Notes under the pieces: model-generated | The model's database searches: none | What the model was told of the DNA's origin: nothing | The model's input: the letters and a program-made list of their open reading frames with translations, nothing else | Made by a program: the position numbers and the translations under genes | NCBI GenBank assembly: GCA_020809705.1 | Contig: CP085833.1 | Span: 2,046,001 to 2,110,000, forward strand | Source: Calonectria ilicicola | Taxonomy: Eukaryota; Ascomycota; Sordariomycetes; Hypocreales; Nectriaceae | Length of the DNA: 64,000 nt | Reading direction: 5' to 3' | In this document: in pieces, positions 12,050 through 25,570 of the stretch | Layout of the letters: each line of letters starts with the position of its first letter | Numbering within the stretch: position 1 is the first letter of the stretch

Positions 12050-12704
12050 ATGCGTCCATAGGTGTCGGTTTGAAAAGGGCTTGTAGCTTTCTGGGATCAT
12101 TGTATGAGCAGGAGTAATGAATTATGGACCAAGTCGATATGTTTTATAAGAAGTTGGGTACTACTACCTCAAACATGCGGTTTAACCCTCCTGTCTCGTA
12201 TTGAAGAGTGATGCCGGATGAATATAATACTGATTCATACAATGAGATCTATCTCGAAATCGATGTATTGGACACTGCAGTGGCATTTCTCTACTTCCTT
12301 GCCAATGTTTAATGGCTAATCCGAAATAAGCATGCTGTCTTTGACATTTCAAAGCATTTACCACACAAAAGGGAGGAGGATATTACTCCAGACCCAAGCT
12401 GGCTGAATAACAGCATGACACATCACTAAATTGTGTGATGCTTAGAAACTCCCAGACAATGTTTTGGTGGAGGACAACCACCAAGACGATAGGAAGCCAA
12501 GGGTCATACCAGCTTGTTTTCCCAATTCGTAAATTGTCCCTCTATTTACTCGTACGTCTGTACGTAGGCCGTGTCGGTCGTGATAATCGTCCCAATCAAG
12601 CAAATAACAGCCTTGCATATATATGTCCATTCATCCATTCATCATCACATTTGTCTAAGTTAAATTCACTTTGTTGCCCCGTAAAATCCTTTGCCGAGTC
12701 TTTT
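12050..12704. other. Convergent intergenic region, 655 bp
   Basis: This stretch lies between the 3' ends of the SprT-family gene (+) and Mog1 (-). It holds only short shadow ORFs and AT-rich 3'UTR-like sequence. Nothing else is recognised. Confidence 0.5.
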
Positions 12705-13453
12705 TTAAGCCTCCCCAAACAAGCCCCAATCCTCGATATGGAAAGACGACCAAATTCGAGCAGAGTATTCGACAGCATCACCTATAAGCTTGCCCTGACG
12801 TCCGAGTTCGAGATCAACGGCGTCTTCGTCGTACTCACCCTTGATATGAGGTACGTTAATAGTTATCAGAATATCCGTTTTGACCTTCTCTAGTCGCAGA
12901 AGAGTCATGACAATAGCTGTGAAGTCGGGTGCCGAGGATTGGTCGCGGGACTGGTTGATGCGTGGGGTCTGAGTAGAGATGAGGGTATAGGCGGGAGTTC
13001 CGGGCCTGCGATGCGACACCAATCTCATTAGTATCCATTACGAACATGTGTCAAGGTATGTATAAGTGTTCAAGTAGAACGCACTCAAGCCGACTAAACT
13101 CAGTCTCGGCAGTATTCCAAATCTTGACGGTGTCAATATCAGAACCAAGCATATCTTCAAGATGAGTCGTCATGGCGCGGCCGTCAATCTCAGGTCCCGA
13201 ACCAGACCCGCCAACTCGCTCTGTGATCTCGATTATGATGCTGGTGAATCCATCCTGATCGATCCAAACCTCCTGGTTGTCAGGAACCTGTCGAAGCTTG
13301 CTGCATGGGAGTACAACGTCGTTAGCACACGGAACATTCGCCGCACAAGCTATGCGCCGAGAACTGAAAGCCTCACCTGACGTCGGCAAAGTGAGAGGGG
13401 AGGTCGGCGACGATCGCGCCGCCGAAGAGACGTGCGTTTTTGAAGTCGGACAT
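12705..13453 (-). CDS. mog1: Ran-binding nuclear import factor Mog1
   Basis: Small protein that binds the GTPase Ran and promotes nucleotide release, supporting nuclear transport. Exons are 13453-13377, 13300-13085 and 13005-12705 (introns of 76 and 79 nt, the second with an ACTAAT branch). They total 594 nt and 197 residues, the usual Mog1 size. The N-terminus has the family's 'LFGGAI' start. Exon 2 carries the highly conserved 'LRQVPDNQEVW' segment followed by the acidic 'DQDGFTSIIIEI' strand. Exon 3 carries the Mog1 core strands (TLLRLEKVKTDILIT) and the C-terminal helix. It is divergent from Hnt1, with a shared 980-bp promoter region. Confidence 0.92.
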
Positions 13454-14432
13454 GATGGGAAGTGTTGAGGGTTTGTTCTAGAGAATTTTGGTGGCTTGAA
13501 GATGTTCAGGTCGTCCAGGCCAAGAGTTTTGCGACTAGCTGGGTGACAAAGGAAGAAGATGTATTATGGGTCTCTTATTAAGAAGCCCAAGGCGGAGCCT
13601 CGTCTTTTGGGCTGGGCGTCTAGACAGTCTGGGATGGGCGCCTAATGGTGGGTGGGATGAGCTAACTAACAAAGACTTGTGTGAAGATTATTCTGGTGAA
13701 AAGCAAAAAAAAAGGTAAAAAAACGTCATGGACTCTGGGGGTAGTTAATTTGAGTGCCCAGGCAGATGTCCAAGCAAATCAAGCACCTAAGCAGGTTTCG
13801 CGCGCCATAGAGGGGTTCCGTTGTGGCGGGGTGTATGCGAGCAGCTCAAGTGACCGTCTGGCTGCACATGATGACGTACGTTAGTAGTGCATTTTGGCGA
13901 TGTCGCACAGCCCCATCAACGAACAGATCAACGAGGAGGATGCAACCAAACCTAACCACAAAGAAAGATGGAGGCGTCTAAAAATTACAAAAAAGATGTC
14001 AATCGATTCTTCATAATTCGCTGATTCCGAAAAAGGGCAAAAAGCAAAAATTCGAATCCGGAACTTCCAGACGAAGGGTTGCCAAAGATTGGTTGAATGG
14101 AGTCAATTGGGCCAATCCCACGGTCACATCTGGTAAAAGGCAAGAGGTGAGTTCGATGGGAGGTCCCACTCCGAAGTAACGCTGAGTTATTTTACTTCAT
14201 AACCCCTACTACACCTGACCGCCTAACACCTCGGGCGACACTGAACCATGCCGCCTCCACGGCTCCAATCGCCCACCAATGAGATACCGTTTGCGACCAG
14301 CCAAATGTACCTTCCTTCTACATCCTACATCGCCATACTTTGACTTTCAATCTGCTACTTTTTCCCTCATATCTCGCCCTCACACAAAACACGAAAACAT
14401 ACATCTTATCCCATCCCATCCCTACTGTCATC
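13454..14432. promoter_or_regulatory. Bidirectional promoter region Mog1/Hnt1
   Basis: A 979-bp divergent intergenic region. It contains a poly-A/G stretch near 13703-13722 and a CT/C-rich tract just upstream of the Hnt1 ATG (about 14320-14430), typical of fungal leaders. No ORF has domain support. Confidence 0.4.
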
Positions 14433-15293
14433 ATGAGCGCCGCTGCCAGTTGCATCTTTTGCAAAATCATCAAGGGTAAGCAGAGCAATGCACCACCCCA
14501 CTTCATTCCCCCTCCCTCTCCACCTGGTGGCACAAGCAGCATTCACCGCTGATGCTCGTGTTCCTTCATAGGTGAAATCCCTAGCATGAAGCTATTCGAA
14601 ACCGACAAGGTTTTTGCTTTCCTCGACATTGGCCCTACCAGCAAGGGCCACAGTGTACGTCCATCACCTTTTGGTTTAGTAAATTGATAATGCTCGACAT
14701 GCTCCCCGCATTGCCCATCACAGCATTTCCCTCTCATTCTCCCAATTTCCTGAAATATATCATGACAAAAATTGACCACATTCAATCTCATAGCTTGTCA
14801 TCCCCAAGTACCACGGTGCCAAGCTTGCTGACATTCCTGACGATTACCTCACCGAAATCCTCGTAAGCTATTCACTACCTACCCTGAAGTACACTGAGGA
14901 ACTCGCTGCTAATCAGTTACAATCTGTACAAACTAGCCTGCTGTTAAGAAGCTTGTGAATGCCACTGGGGCTGTTGATTACAACATCCTCCAGAACAACG
15001 GTACAATTGCTCACCAGCAGGTTCACCACGTAAGCAGCCCCCTGTTTATCCTCCATGAAGAACCCCATACTGATCAGTTTACTAGGTTCACTTCCACATG
15101 GTACGTTCATGTCCATGACTATCTGCTCGCACCTACTGTTCATTCAACCATACCCGTCTTGATCAACTACTGACCATCATTACAGATCCCCAAACCTAAC
15201 GAGACAGAGGGTTTGATCATTGATTGGCCGGCTAAGCCTGCCGATATGGATGAGCTCAAGAAGTACTGTGAGGAGATCCAGTCCAAAATCTAG
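14433..15293 (+). CDS. hnt1: HIT-family adenosine 5'-monophosphoramidase (HINT/Hnt1)
   Basis: Hydrolase that cleaves AMP-lysine and other AMP-N bonds. Six exons (14433-14475, 14572-14654, 14794-14862, 14937-15029, 15086-15100, 15186-15293) total 411 nt and 136 residues, the usual HINT length. The N-terminus CIFCKIIKG matches the family's zinc-type Cys pair. 'FLDIGPTSKGH' is the conserved HINT loop. The catalytic HxHxH motif is assembled across three exons: ...QQVHH | VHFHM | IPKP. The penultimate exon is only 15 nt. All six junctions keep phase with canonical GT-AG introns. It is convergent with the Sec14-like gene (234 bp apart). Confidence 0.95.
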
Positions 15294-15527
15294 ACAAGTT
15301 GTCACAAATATCACACACCGATGACCCGAATTATGTATTTTCGCATAAAAATAAATATGCCATCTCATCAAAATGGTTTTGCAGTAGTGCAATCCATGGC
15401 TAGTAGCCTCTACCAGAGATATAGCTTCGCCACTAGGCATTCTAGTACTTCTGTCTAGTGCTGTTTGTGTATTTCTTTTTTCTCATCCATACAAATTTCC
15501 TGTCTAACCCTCAAGGGACAAATATGG

Positions 15528-17514
<1,987 letters not shown>

Positions 17515-17829
17515 AGGTGGCGGAGCAACAGTCGGCCAGAACAAGTGCGCGCGTGAGCAGCAGCGCTGGGTGACGGTGGTGATTTCGCAATACGAGCCCC
17601 GGCGGCCTCCCTTGGCTCTGAGTCGAAAGGCACCGAATCCAACACTACTTTTAGCAGCCCAATATCCCCGTGTAGAGAAGTGTGAGGAGAGATGTGACGC
17701 AAATGGGGTGAGGAGATGAACCTTTTTAAATATGAAAAAGGCTGAGTGAGATGAGCTGGGTTGGGATGGGATGGTCGGAGAGGCTGTTGCTCGGATGCGG
17801 GACTTGCGGCGCGGGCCCCTCGGAGCCAA

Positions 17830-18723
17830 TGCGAAAAAAGATGTGACGAAAGAAGGTACTAGCTGGGAGGGCTTAGGATTAGCGTTGGGAGCTGGCGCGG
17901 AGCGTTAGTGTTTGAGGTACCTCCAGTCCGCAGGTCCTTCTGGTTTCGGTTTCGCTAAAACCAGCTGATCATTGAAATAACCGCTTGCCAGTATTGCAAG
18001 CCAGGGTAACATCGAGTCTTGCCAGGTGTCGACCGAGAACCTCTGTCTATACGATAAAGGGGTAAAGGAAGGGATTCCTGGGCAGGGTGTCATTCATGGT
18101 CATGGCAATGCACTTGGCACTCATGTACTAAAGTAGGGTGCTACCCTGAAGCAAGACGTTGATGTATTCACTCACGTACGTGGAAAAGCCACGCAGGGAA
18201 CATTCGTTACTCGGTCGTCCCTCGCATGATGGGGTCACTAATCGAATGGCATTGGTTTATAAATCTGCCCAGAGAAGACCCTAGTTGGTAGATTCGGAGC
18301 CTTGCCATTTCAAATCCACGCCATGTAGCATGCATTTTCGAACCAGTTCTCCCAACCAAATCCAGATGAAGATCATTAGTGTTCTTCATCAAAGCTCATG
18401 AGATAGTTGATATAATAAATGCCATAGGATCTGATATACTTGTCAATTACCGTTTATTGGTAAACCCAGCAATACAGTGATTGGCAACAATGAACGAGGT
18501 ACTTGAAGCGCTATCACAAAGTTCAACCCTTCTGCACCGCCACATACCCCACAGCAGCCGCGGGGTCATTGCACGCGCCACAACTTGATTGTTGACTTGT
18601 TGGTTTGCAATCCAAACATTCTGCCCTCTCCTACCACTCCTATACAGTCACCAAACAACACCTGTGAAAATAAAAGCGACAACAAAAGAAGAAACAACCC
18701 ACATTTTAATTGTTCGCTTCAAA
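17830..18723. promoter_or_regulatory. Divergent intergenic region Sec14-like/Dam1
   Basis: About 0.9 kb between two divergent genes. It holds no ORF with domain support. The last ~100 nt before 18724 is CA/A-rich leader-like sequence. Confidence 0.4.
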
Positions 18724-19439
18724 ATGTCTGGTGAACGGCAGCGATCCAATTCCCGTTCGCGAACGTCGCGTCCTACCACACCACTCAGACCTTCGTCACG
18801 CTCCTCTTTTCGCGACTCAGCTCGCGGTGCTGGTGAAAGCGATGCTCCATTCCCCCTTAACGCCTTCGAGCCCGCATTCGCCGAGCTCTCAGACTCCATG
18901 GCCGACCTTGAAGCCAACATGATGCACTTTCAGCTTATGCATGAAAGTCTTTCTAGATTTACCGAATCCTTTGCCAGTTTCCTCTACGGTTTAAACATGA
19001 ATGCATTTTGTGTTGACTTTCCCGAGGTTTGTATTAAATCTCCATCTAGTAAATCCCCATGTACTTTTCAGTAAGCTCACATAATACAAAGGGTCCTGTG
19101 GCTGAATCTTTCCGGCGTGAGCGGCCTCAGCAGGAGGAGCAGACGGCCCCAACCAACCCCCAAAGTCGAGGAGAAGACGGCGAGATGACATTCATGCAAG
19201 TCTTCACCAAAATACAGCATGGCTGCCCCCACTGACTTTCTAATAGGACGACCGATACTTCGTTTGTCGAGAACCCGTCAACAACTACGAAGTCTTCCAA
19301 ATTTGCTACCCCAGATACCCGCCAGTCACGACTGCCAGCTTCCCGAGGAACCTCGACAAGGGGAAGAGGCAGTACACGTGGAAGTACTCGTGGCCGAACT
19401 AGTGGGTTGGCCAAACCTCGTGCTCGTGGTCTCAGGTGA
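18724..19439 (+). CDS. dam1: DASH/Dam1 complex subunit Dam1
   Basis: Kinetochore protein that couples chromosomes to spindle microtubules as part of the fungal DASH ring. Exons are 18724-19026, 19092-19195 and 19247-19439, giving 199 residues. The conserved core 'FAELSDSMADLEANM...SFLYGLNMNAFCVDFPE' lies at about residues 54-101. The C-terminus is Ser/Thr/Arg-rich ('STRGRGSTRGSTRGR'), as in family members that are Aurora-B substrates. Intron 2 (19196-19246) begins with GCAAGT rather than GT. Only this GC-AG junction keeps the conserved 'TFMTTDTSFVENP' reading; the apparent GT donor four bases later gives a frame that stops early. It is convergent with Bud20, 185 bp away. Confidence 0.93.
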
Positions 19440-19624
19440 AGGGTTTGAGAAAGGGCTACTCGATCATACGAAACGAAGCGAATACAACCAAAACCAAGGC
19501 GTCCTCCAGCTTCTGCATTCGGATAGCCGAGCTTGACAATGAGGCCAATCCATGAAAAGCCAAGAATTAACAAAATAACGGTATGCTAGTCATCGAACGC
19601 ATTAGAAAAGACTCAGATCGCATT

Positions 19625-20112
19625 TCAGGCGGCCATGTCGATATCGTCCTCCGTGTCGATGCCGCGATGTCTGTTGCCGTTGTCTGTCGCTAAGCCGACA
19701 GCAGCCTCAGCCTCTTTTTGTGTGTATGGCTCCTCGGAAAGCTGCTTGAGCCTGGAACATATTAGGGAAACTCAACAAAGGATATGGGAATGATCCAAAT
19801 AATATACGAACCTTCGCTTATGGGGTTTTCCTTTGCGATGCGCGACTAGTGTCGATTCAGTCTCAAACCATTTGGCGCATTCAGTGCAGTAGTGGCGGCC
19901 CAGACCAGGGAGATCCTCGGCTGCCTTTGTATCTTTCCACTGGGAGAGGTGTTTTGGGGATAGAAGATCGGCTTTGATTTGATCGACGTCCCTGCGAAGC
20001 ATACATTAGCATACAATGCTATGACATTGATACGCGAAGTCGTAGAAATCAGAAGATTTTACCTTGTCTTGCGCCTTGTTTTGGTAATGGTTCGCTTGTT
20101 AGTGACACCCAT
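19625..20112 (-). CDS. bud20: C2H2 zinc finger pre-60S export factor Bud20
   Basis: Shuttling factor for nuclear export of pre-60S ribosomal particles. Exons are 20112-20063, 19991-19812 and 19751-19625, giving 118 residues. The N-terminus is basic (MGVTNKRTITKTRRKTRD, the Bud20 NLS/arginine region). 'DVDQIKADLL' and 'DLPGLGRHYCTECAKWFET' are strongly conserved. The finger has Cys-x2-Cys-x12-His-x5-His spacing and is followed by 'GKPHKRR'. The C-terminal exon holds 'EEPYTQKEAEAAVGLATDN', also characteristic. Both splice joins are in phase. Confidence 0.95.
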
Positions 20113-21430
20113 TTTGACAGTGTATTAGAAATGTGGTGATGTTCGATTTCTTCGCAGGCAATCTCAGATCGAACGCTGAGCGGCAGAATCAATGTTTGGC
20201 GGTGGAGGTCTGTGATTATGAAGTTGGTGTCAAAAATTTTAGGTGGGGGGACAGTGCTGGTAGACAGTGCGATCGAGTTTTCATGACAACCCCATGCAAG
20301 TGGAAGTGGGCATTCCGTTGATCCCCCACTTTGGAGGAAACTGATCTCATCTTTGTTTGCCATTGTTCTTTCAAGTTCTTTTTCATCAACGAGAGCAGTC
20401 GACTAGCATTGAAAGCGCCGGCTTATATTCTAATAATTTACTTACGGAAAGGGTAAACAAAAGAAGAGAGCCGTCAAAATCACCGTGGAGAATTTAAGAT
20501 ATCTGTTATTCTTTGACATCACGCCTTGTTGATATTTAGCGATACCTGTTTAGTATTATTCCAAGTGTATCTTTTTATATTTCAAGAGACTTACCTGTTG
20601 GGTTCTGATCCCGGTGGATCGCCCGTGGCGCCTTATTGCCATCAGCTCTTGCAAGCACCATTTCTGGCGAGTGATCTGATATCCTGGGGGGAATTGATAT
20701 TGTGAGACACTTACTGGATTCGCTTCACCTTTGATGGTAAATATAAGATCTGCAACCTAACGACATTTACGTTTCTTGACCTTTTCCTTTTCCTCTCCTC
20801 ACCTTGTCCTACCCTGTCTAACGTGGAAGTATGATGCTTGACCAAGCCAAGTGTCAAGACTCCTAGCGGGAAGCAGAGACATCACGGGATCATTTTCAAT
20901 ACTCTTGCTTACTTTCAATTACACTTACTAACATATACTACCTATATATCTAGAACCTATGGTGGCCTTCGGCACGAGAAGCCATCCCTATCCCAATGAG
21001 GCCAACAAACATAAGACACCTCAGCTCCTTCCAGCCATTAGCGTTAATTTTAATAGAAGGCCCCTGTAGTACGAGCTTCTAGCACTGGCTCGGGGAAGGG
21101 TACAGATGGTCGAGAACAAGGCCCATGGCAGCAGCCGCAAGCAGCCGCTCGCTTAATTTCAGCTTTGCACTGACGCGTGAGCACGTGCGCTGGTGACATC
21201 TTCCAGCCACTGGCAAGCCACACCTCCCCGCCTTGACAACCCCTGGAAGCTGTAAGCTGTTCAATCTCCACTCTGACCGGTACGTACCTCATCAGCGTGG
21301 GATGTGGAATCGTGGTGGCCTTGCGATCCGCGCAGACCCCCAGATCTTTGTCTTGACGACTGCTTAGACCATTGAGTGTACCGCGGAGTAGCTTGTCTAG
21401 CTATCGCGTCACGAAAGACACTCGCCCATC
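20113..21430. promoter_or_regulatory. Divergent intergenic region Bud20/Gaa1, 1.3 kb
   Basis: No supported gene is present. The minus-strand open stretch at 20049-20363 only overlaps the Bud20 start in another frame. AT-rich 20400-20960 is followed by GC-richer sequence near 21080-21340. Confidence 0.4.
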
Positions 21431-23510
21431 ATGTCAAGACTTCTCTGTAAGCGCTTGATTTCTTAAGCCATGTGCTTCCGCCGTTACCTTGTGGCTAATC
21501 CCAAGTCTTGTCCTAGCTTCGGCGCTCTCGCTGCGCCGCGACCCTCGCATTCTCAAATTGCCCCCTTACCTGTCCTTCCTATGCATTCTCGTCGGTGTTG
21601 TTTGGCTCTTTCTCCTCCCGCTCAACAACTATTCGCGTCGAACCTACATCTCCGAAAACGCCTTGCTTCCTGGCCAGGTGCATACATACTTTGGCGGTAG
21701 TGAACAGCATGTCCTGAGGGCCTATCGTCACGAGGTGGATGAAGTGGTGGACCGCAGCAACTATGAGTACGGCATCCTTTCACTGGTCGAATCAATCATA
21801 TCGAGAGAATCATACTGAACGCGAACTGGCAGAATCAACGACAAGCTAGAAGATATCTTGACGGGTGTTGGCCTCAAGGTTGGTCGCCAGAACTATACCT
21901 ACCACTCTGCTGGCCAAGAGTATTCCGGTCAAAACCTCTATGCTATTCTTCAGGCTCCTCGTGGTGATGCAACTGAGGCAATTGTCCTTATTGCAGCCTG
22001 GAAAAACGTCGAGGAACAGCTCAATCGCAATGGCCTAGCACTCGCTCTGACTTTGGTCCGCTACTTCAAACGTGCGTCACTCCAATAGTACTATATACCC
22101 TTATTCTTGTCATTTAGGGCTAACACGCTGGCGTAGGATGGTCGCTATGGTCCAAGGACATTATCCTAGTTGTCCCTCCCGACAGCAAGACAGGTACCCA
22201 GGCATGGGTCGATGCCTACCATGACTCTCATAACGCCGAGCTTGTATCCGCCCTCCCCCTCAAATCCGGAGCTCTCCAGGGCGCCATCGCTATCGATTAC
22301 CCACAGGAAGAGTCCTTTAAGGCCGTTCACATTATTTACGACGGTCCCAATGGGCAGCTGCCTAACCTCGATCTCATCAACTCCATCGTTAACATTGCTG
22401 GCGGACAGATGGGAATGGGCACCTCCATTCAGAAGATGAAGTACCACACCAACAAATACCCAGACCGCCTCCATACTATGCTGCGTGGCATGCTGAATCA
22501 GGGCCTCGGGTATGCCGCCGGCGCCCACAGCAGTTTCATCCCCTATCATGTCGATGCTGTCACACTTCAGCCCTATGGGGAAGGCTTTCAGGACGAAATG
22601 GCTATGGGCCGACTGGTTGAAGGATCGTTCCGTAGTCTCAACAATCTTCTGGAACATCTGCACCAAAGCTTCTTCTTCTACCTTCTCATGCAGACGGACC
22701 GCTTTGTTAGTATTGGTACTTATTTGCCGAGCGCTATGCTTCTGGCTGTCAACTTTACTATCATGGCCATTTCATTGTGGGTCAAAAGCGGCCCGTCCCC
22801 AACTGGACAGGGCCAGGAGTCTAACAAGGCTGATATGAAGGGCAAGAAGATTACTATTGCTACGTCTGCCCAAAGTGAGGGACGTGATTTATTCTTGCCC
22901 ATTGTCATTGTGGCTGTATGCCATGCCCTGTCGGCGGTGCCATTGTACACCTTTAACCGACTTCCTGCTGGCGTAAGTATTTTCGATTCCTTGTCGTCAG
23001 CCTCCATCAACATATGTAAAAAGCTAACTGAGAATATTTTAGATGCTCGCACCTGCATTTGGGATTTTTGCTACCATCTCTGCCGCCATCCCTCTTCTCA
23101 TCTCCCTATTTATCACTGCAGTCTACAAGCCCACGTACCAGCACTTTCAGCTCACAAAGTCCTTTTCACTCCTCGTCCTTGGCATGTGTCTCTCCACTCT
23201 CGCCACTCTAAATTTTTCCCTGGCTTTCCTCATTGGACTTCTTGCGACTCCACTGAGTTTTGTGCAGCCTGTTAAGAATCCAGCCCTCCGGTGGTGCATT
23301 GCTGGTTTTCTTAACATTGTGGCACCTCCTGTTGTAATATACTCCGCTGCGCAGATCGCGGGTGTGAGCATCGCGGATCTCTTGCGCGAAGCGAGCTTTG
23401 GCTGGAATGTTTGGGGTATGTACACTCCGGTTTTAGTGTGGTGCTTATGGTGGCCTGCGTGGACGGTAGGGGTTATTAATGTCGTTGGAATGCCTTCTGT
23501 AGATGCCTGA
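21431..23510 (+). CDS. gaa1: GPI transamidase component Gaa1
   Basis: ER membrane subunit of the complex that attaches GPI anchors to proteins. Exons are 21431-21446, 21517-21766, 21833-22071, 22137-22972 and 23043-23510 (introns 65-70 nt), giving 602 residues as expected. The first coding exon is only 16 nt. A basic N-terminus (SLRRDPRILKLPPYL) leads into the single N-terminal membrane segment. The large lumenal domain carries the M28-peptidase-like fold ('GQNLYAILQAPRGDATEAIVL', 'GAIAIDYP', 'YGPNGQLPNLDLINS'-type region near 22345). The C-terminal third has about six hydrophobic segments. It is convergent with Rpn9. Confidence 0.96.
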
Positions 23511-23755
23511 AGGCCACCCTTTAGATGTGCAAGATCATTACAAAAGAGTTTGAAGAAGCTGTTAAAGAAAATCGCCCTTTAGATGGCGAGATGGCTACAC
23601 ATGGAATTACGAGAAAAAAATCAGATTAATAGTCGTCCCCTGGACATAGGTAGTTTCTGTCCATATAGAGGTTCTATTTTCTATATTGTACATTGCCTGT
23701 TCATTTTGGTTCATACCAACACCGCTTCCATGGTGGGTGTCCAACTTTGTCTCGT

Positions 23756-25033
23756 TTACGCTGCCCAAACATCCTTTCCAGCTGATTCAATCCAGTTGCC
23801 GAGCTGATTGACGCTTGAGTCCCAGTCGAGCAATCTCTGGCGCATGGCAGCGATCTGCTTCATGTCAAGAACCTTGGGTTGAACCCAAGTGATATGCGCC
23901 ACCCCATCTACCTGGTCAATCGTTCCTCGGATGAGACCCAAACTCAGAGCCTTCATGACGAGATGCTCAATTTCTTCGGGACGGACTTTCGTCTCTTGAG
24001 CAATGGTCGAAAAGGTCATGGCCCGGTCATGAGGGGGTCGGCGGAAAACGGCTTCGGCAAGGGCAGCAAGGTAAATCTTTTGGCGGAGGTGCACCGAGTG
24101 CGAATCAAGAAGTTTGTTAGACTCAATGCGATCGGCTAGAACGTCATATGCGGCAAGATCTCCTCGGTTGAAGGCGAAAAGAAGGTCCCGAAGCCAGGAG
24201 TGTTGGCTCTTGGCCAGAACGTCAAGAATAGGGTGTAATAGCAGTTCACCAAAGTTGTAGATGCTAGTTGAGGCGAGGGCGGAGAGACTCAGGTGGTAGG
24301 CTCGCTTGTGGCGCTCATCGGGCGAAAGAGTAGACAAATCGATGCAGGCTAGATAGAGAAGAGCAGTACGGTAGTAGTTCGAGAAGTCCATCTTGCGCTA
24401 GAGGCGGGGTTTAGGTGAGTGACATGCAAATATGGAGGCTGAAAGAAGAGGCATCATACCTGGTAGTAGCTGGCATTCGCATCGTAGAAGGCTGCATGGA
24501 CAACGTTCTCAACGGAATCGAATGAGTCCAGTATCCTCTCAGCAGCATCTAAATCCTTTCGGGCCCCCTCTAGATCGTCCAGATCAAGCTTTGTTTGGGC
24601 AACAGCCACTGAAGCGAAAACCAGCGCATCTTGTGAGTTCTCGTTGTCAACTTTCTTGGCAACAGCTTGAAGGAAAGCTAGACGCTCTTCATCGTCTGTG
24701 GGGAGGGGCGGTCAGTCGACGAGCACACCGGAGCTGGAGGAGGGGTCAAGAAGGCTCAGACATACCTTCACATTCTGTAGCTGCCTTGAGGGCAAGGTCG
24801 ACGAGCTTCAGCTGGTTAATCTTGTCGGCAAACTTAAGGACGAAGACCCGATAAAATGCAAGTCGTTGAGGGGCACTGCCAGGGTGGCTAAAGAACTCGA
24901 TGAGAGCATTGGTGAGCTGGTGCCAGAGCTTGCGTTCCCAGAAGTTCTCAAAGTCGAGAATGAGGTGCTGAAGCTTTTCGGGAGCTTTATCTTGCTGCTC
25001 GGCGAGAAAATCGGGGATGGCGTCGGCGCTCAT
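23756..25033 (-). CDS. rpn9: 26S proteasome regulatory (lid) subunit Rpn9
   Basis: PCI-domain subunit of the 19S lid, used in lid assembly and substrate degradation. Exons are 25033-24766, 24695-24460 and 24397-23756 (introns of 70 and 62 nt), giving 381 residues, the usual Rpn9/PSMD13 length. The N-terminal helical repeats include 'FENFWERKLWHQLTNALI'. The C-terminal PCI/winged-helix domain includes 'IAQETKVRPEEIEHLVMKALSLGLIRGTIDQVDG', from which family identity is clear. It is divergent from the complex I 40-kDa gene, with 537 bp between starts. Confidence 0.96.
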
Positions 25034-25435
25034 GATGGGCGGAAAGAATCGAAGAGGAAATGTAGTTGCAGTGTTGGTGGGTGGGCAGGGCAGCAGTCAG
25101 CTTGCACCTCGCCAGGCAAGAAGAGTCGTAGACGGATCGTTGGGACCTGCGGCTTACGCAAAGTCGGAATCGCTAATGTGATAGTTCGGCCGTTCGAAAT
25201 CTCGAATTGTGGTGGTTGTGGACGAGAAGGAAGCGTTGTTGAGGTGGGATGGCTGCAGTTGGATCTGGATCTGAGCTCGACAACACGGCTACCAGGCAGC
25301 CTGATGTCGCAACCATCGAGGATGCACGGACCTCTTCACAGAGCTGCCCACACAAAGTGGAGGGACGCGGTACGTACCTCCTAGCTAGATCCGCAGCGTC
25401 GGAAGACAAGGAAGCTCCAGTTGCCCGTGACCTGA

Positions 25436-25441
25436 CACGTG
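25436..25441. promoter_or_regulatory. CACGTG E-box in the Rpn9/complex I promoter
   Basis: A perfect CACGTG, extended to ACACGTGAC, lies 130 nt upstream of the complex I subunit ATG and about 400 nt from the Rpn9 ATG. bHLH/Cbf1-type binding is inferred. I did not see a yeast-type PACE (GGTGGCAAA) in this region. Confidence 0.35.
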
Positions 25442-25570
25442 ACCAACAATTAGTCTCTCTTGGGAGTCTACCTGCATTCCGGGTATCACCAAACATCGCA
25501 TGCTGCGACAAACTACGGCCAATTGAGAGAGACGGTAGCGTTTTCCCGCGCACTCTCGACAATCGCAAGC

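Noticed and set aside
22166..22666. 166-codon minus-strand ORF inside Gaa1
   Set aside because: Lies wholly within conserved Gaa1 coding sequence on the other strand.
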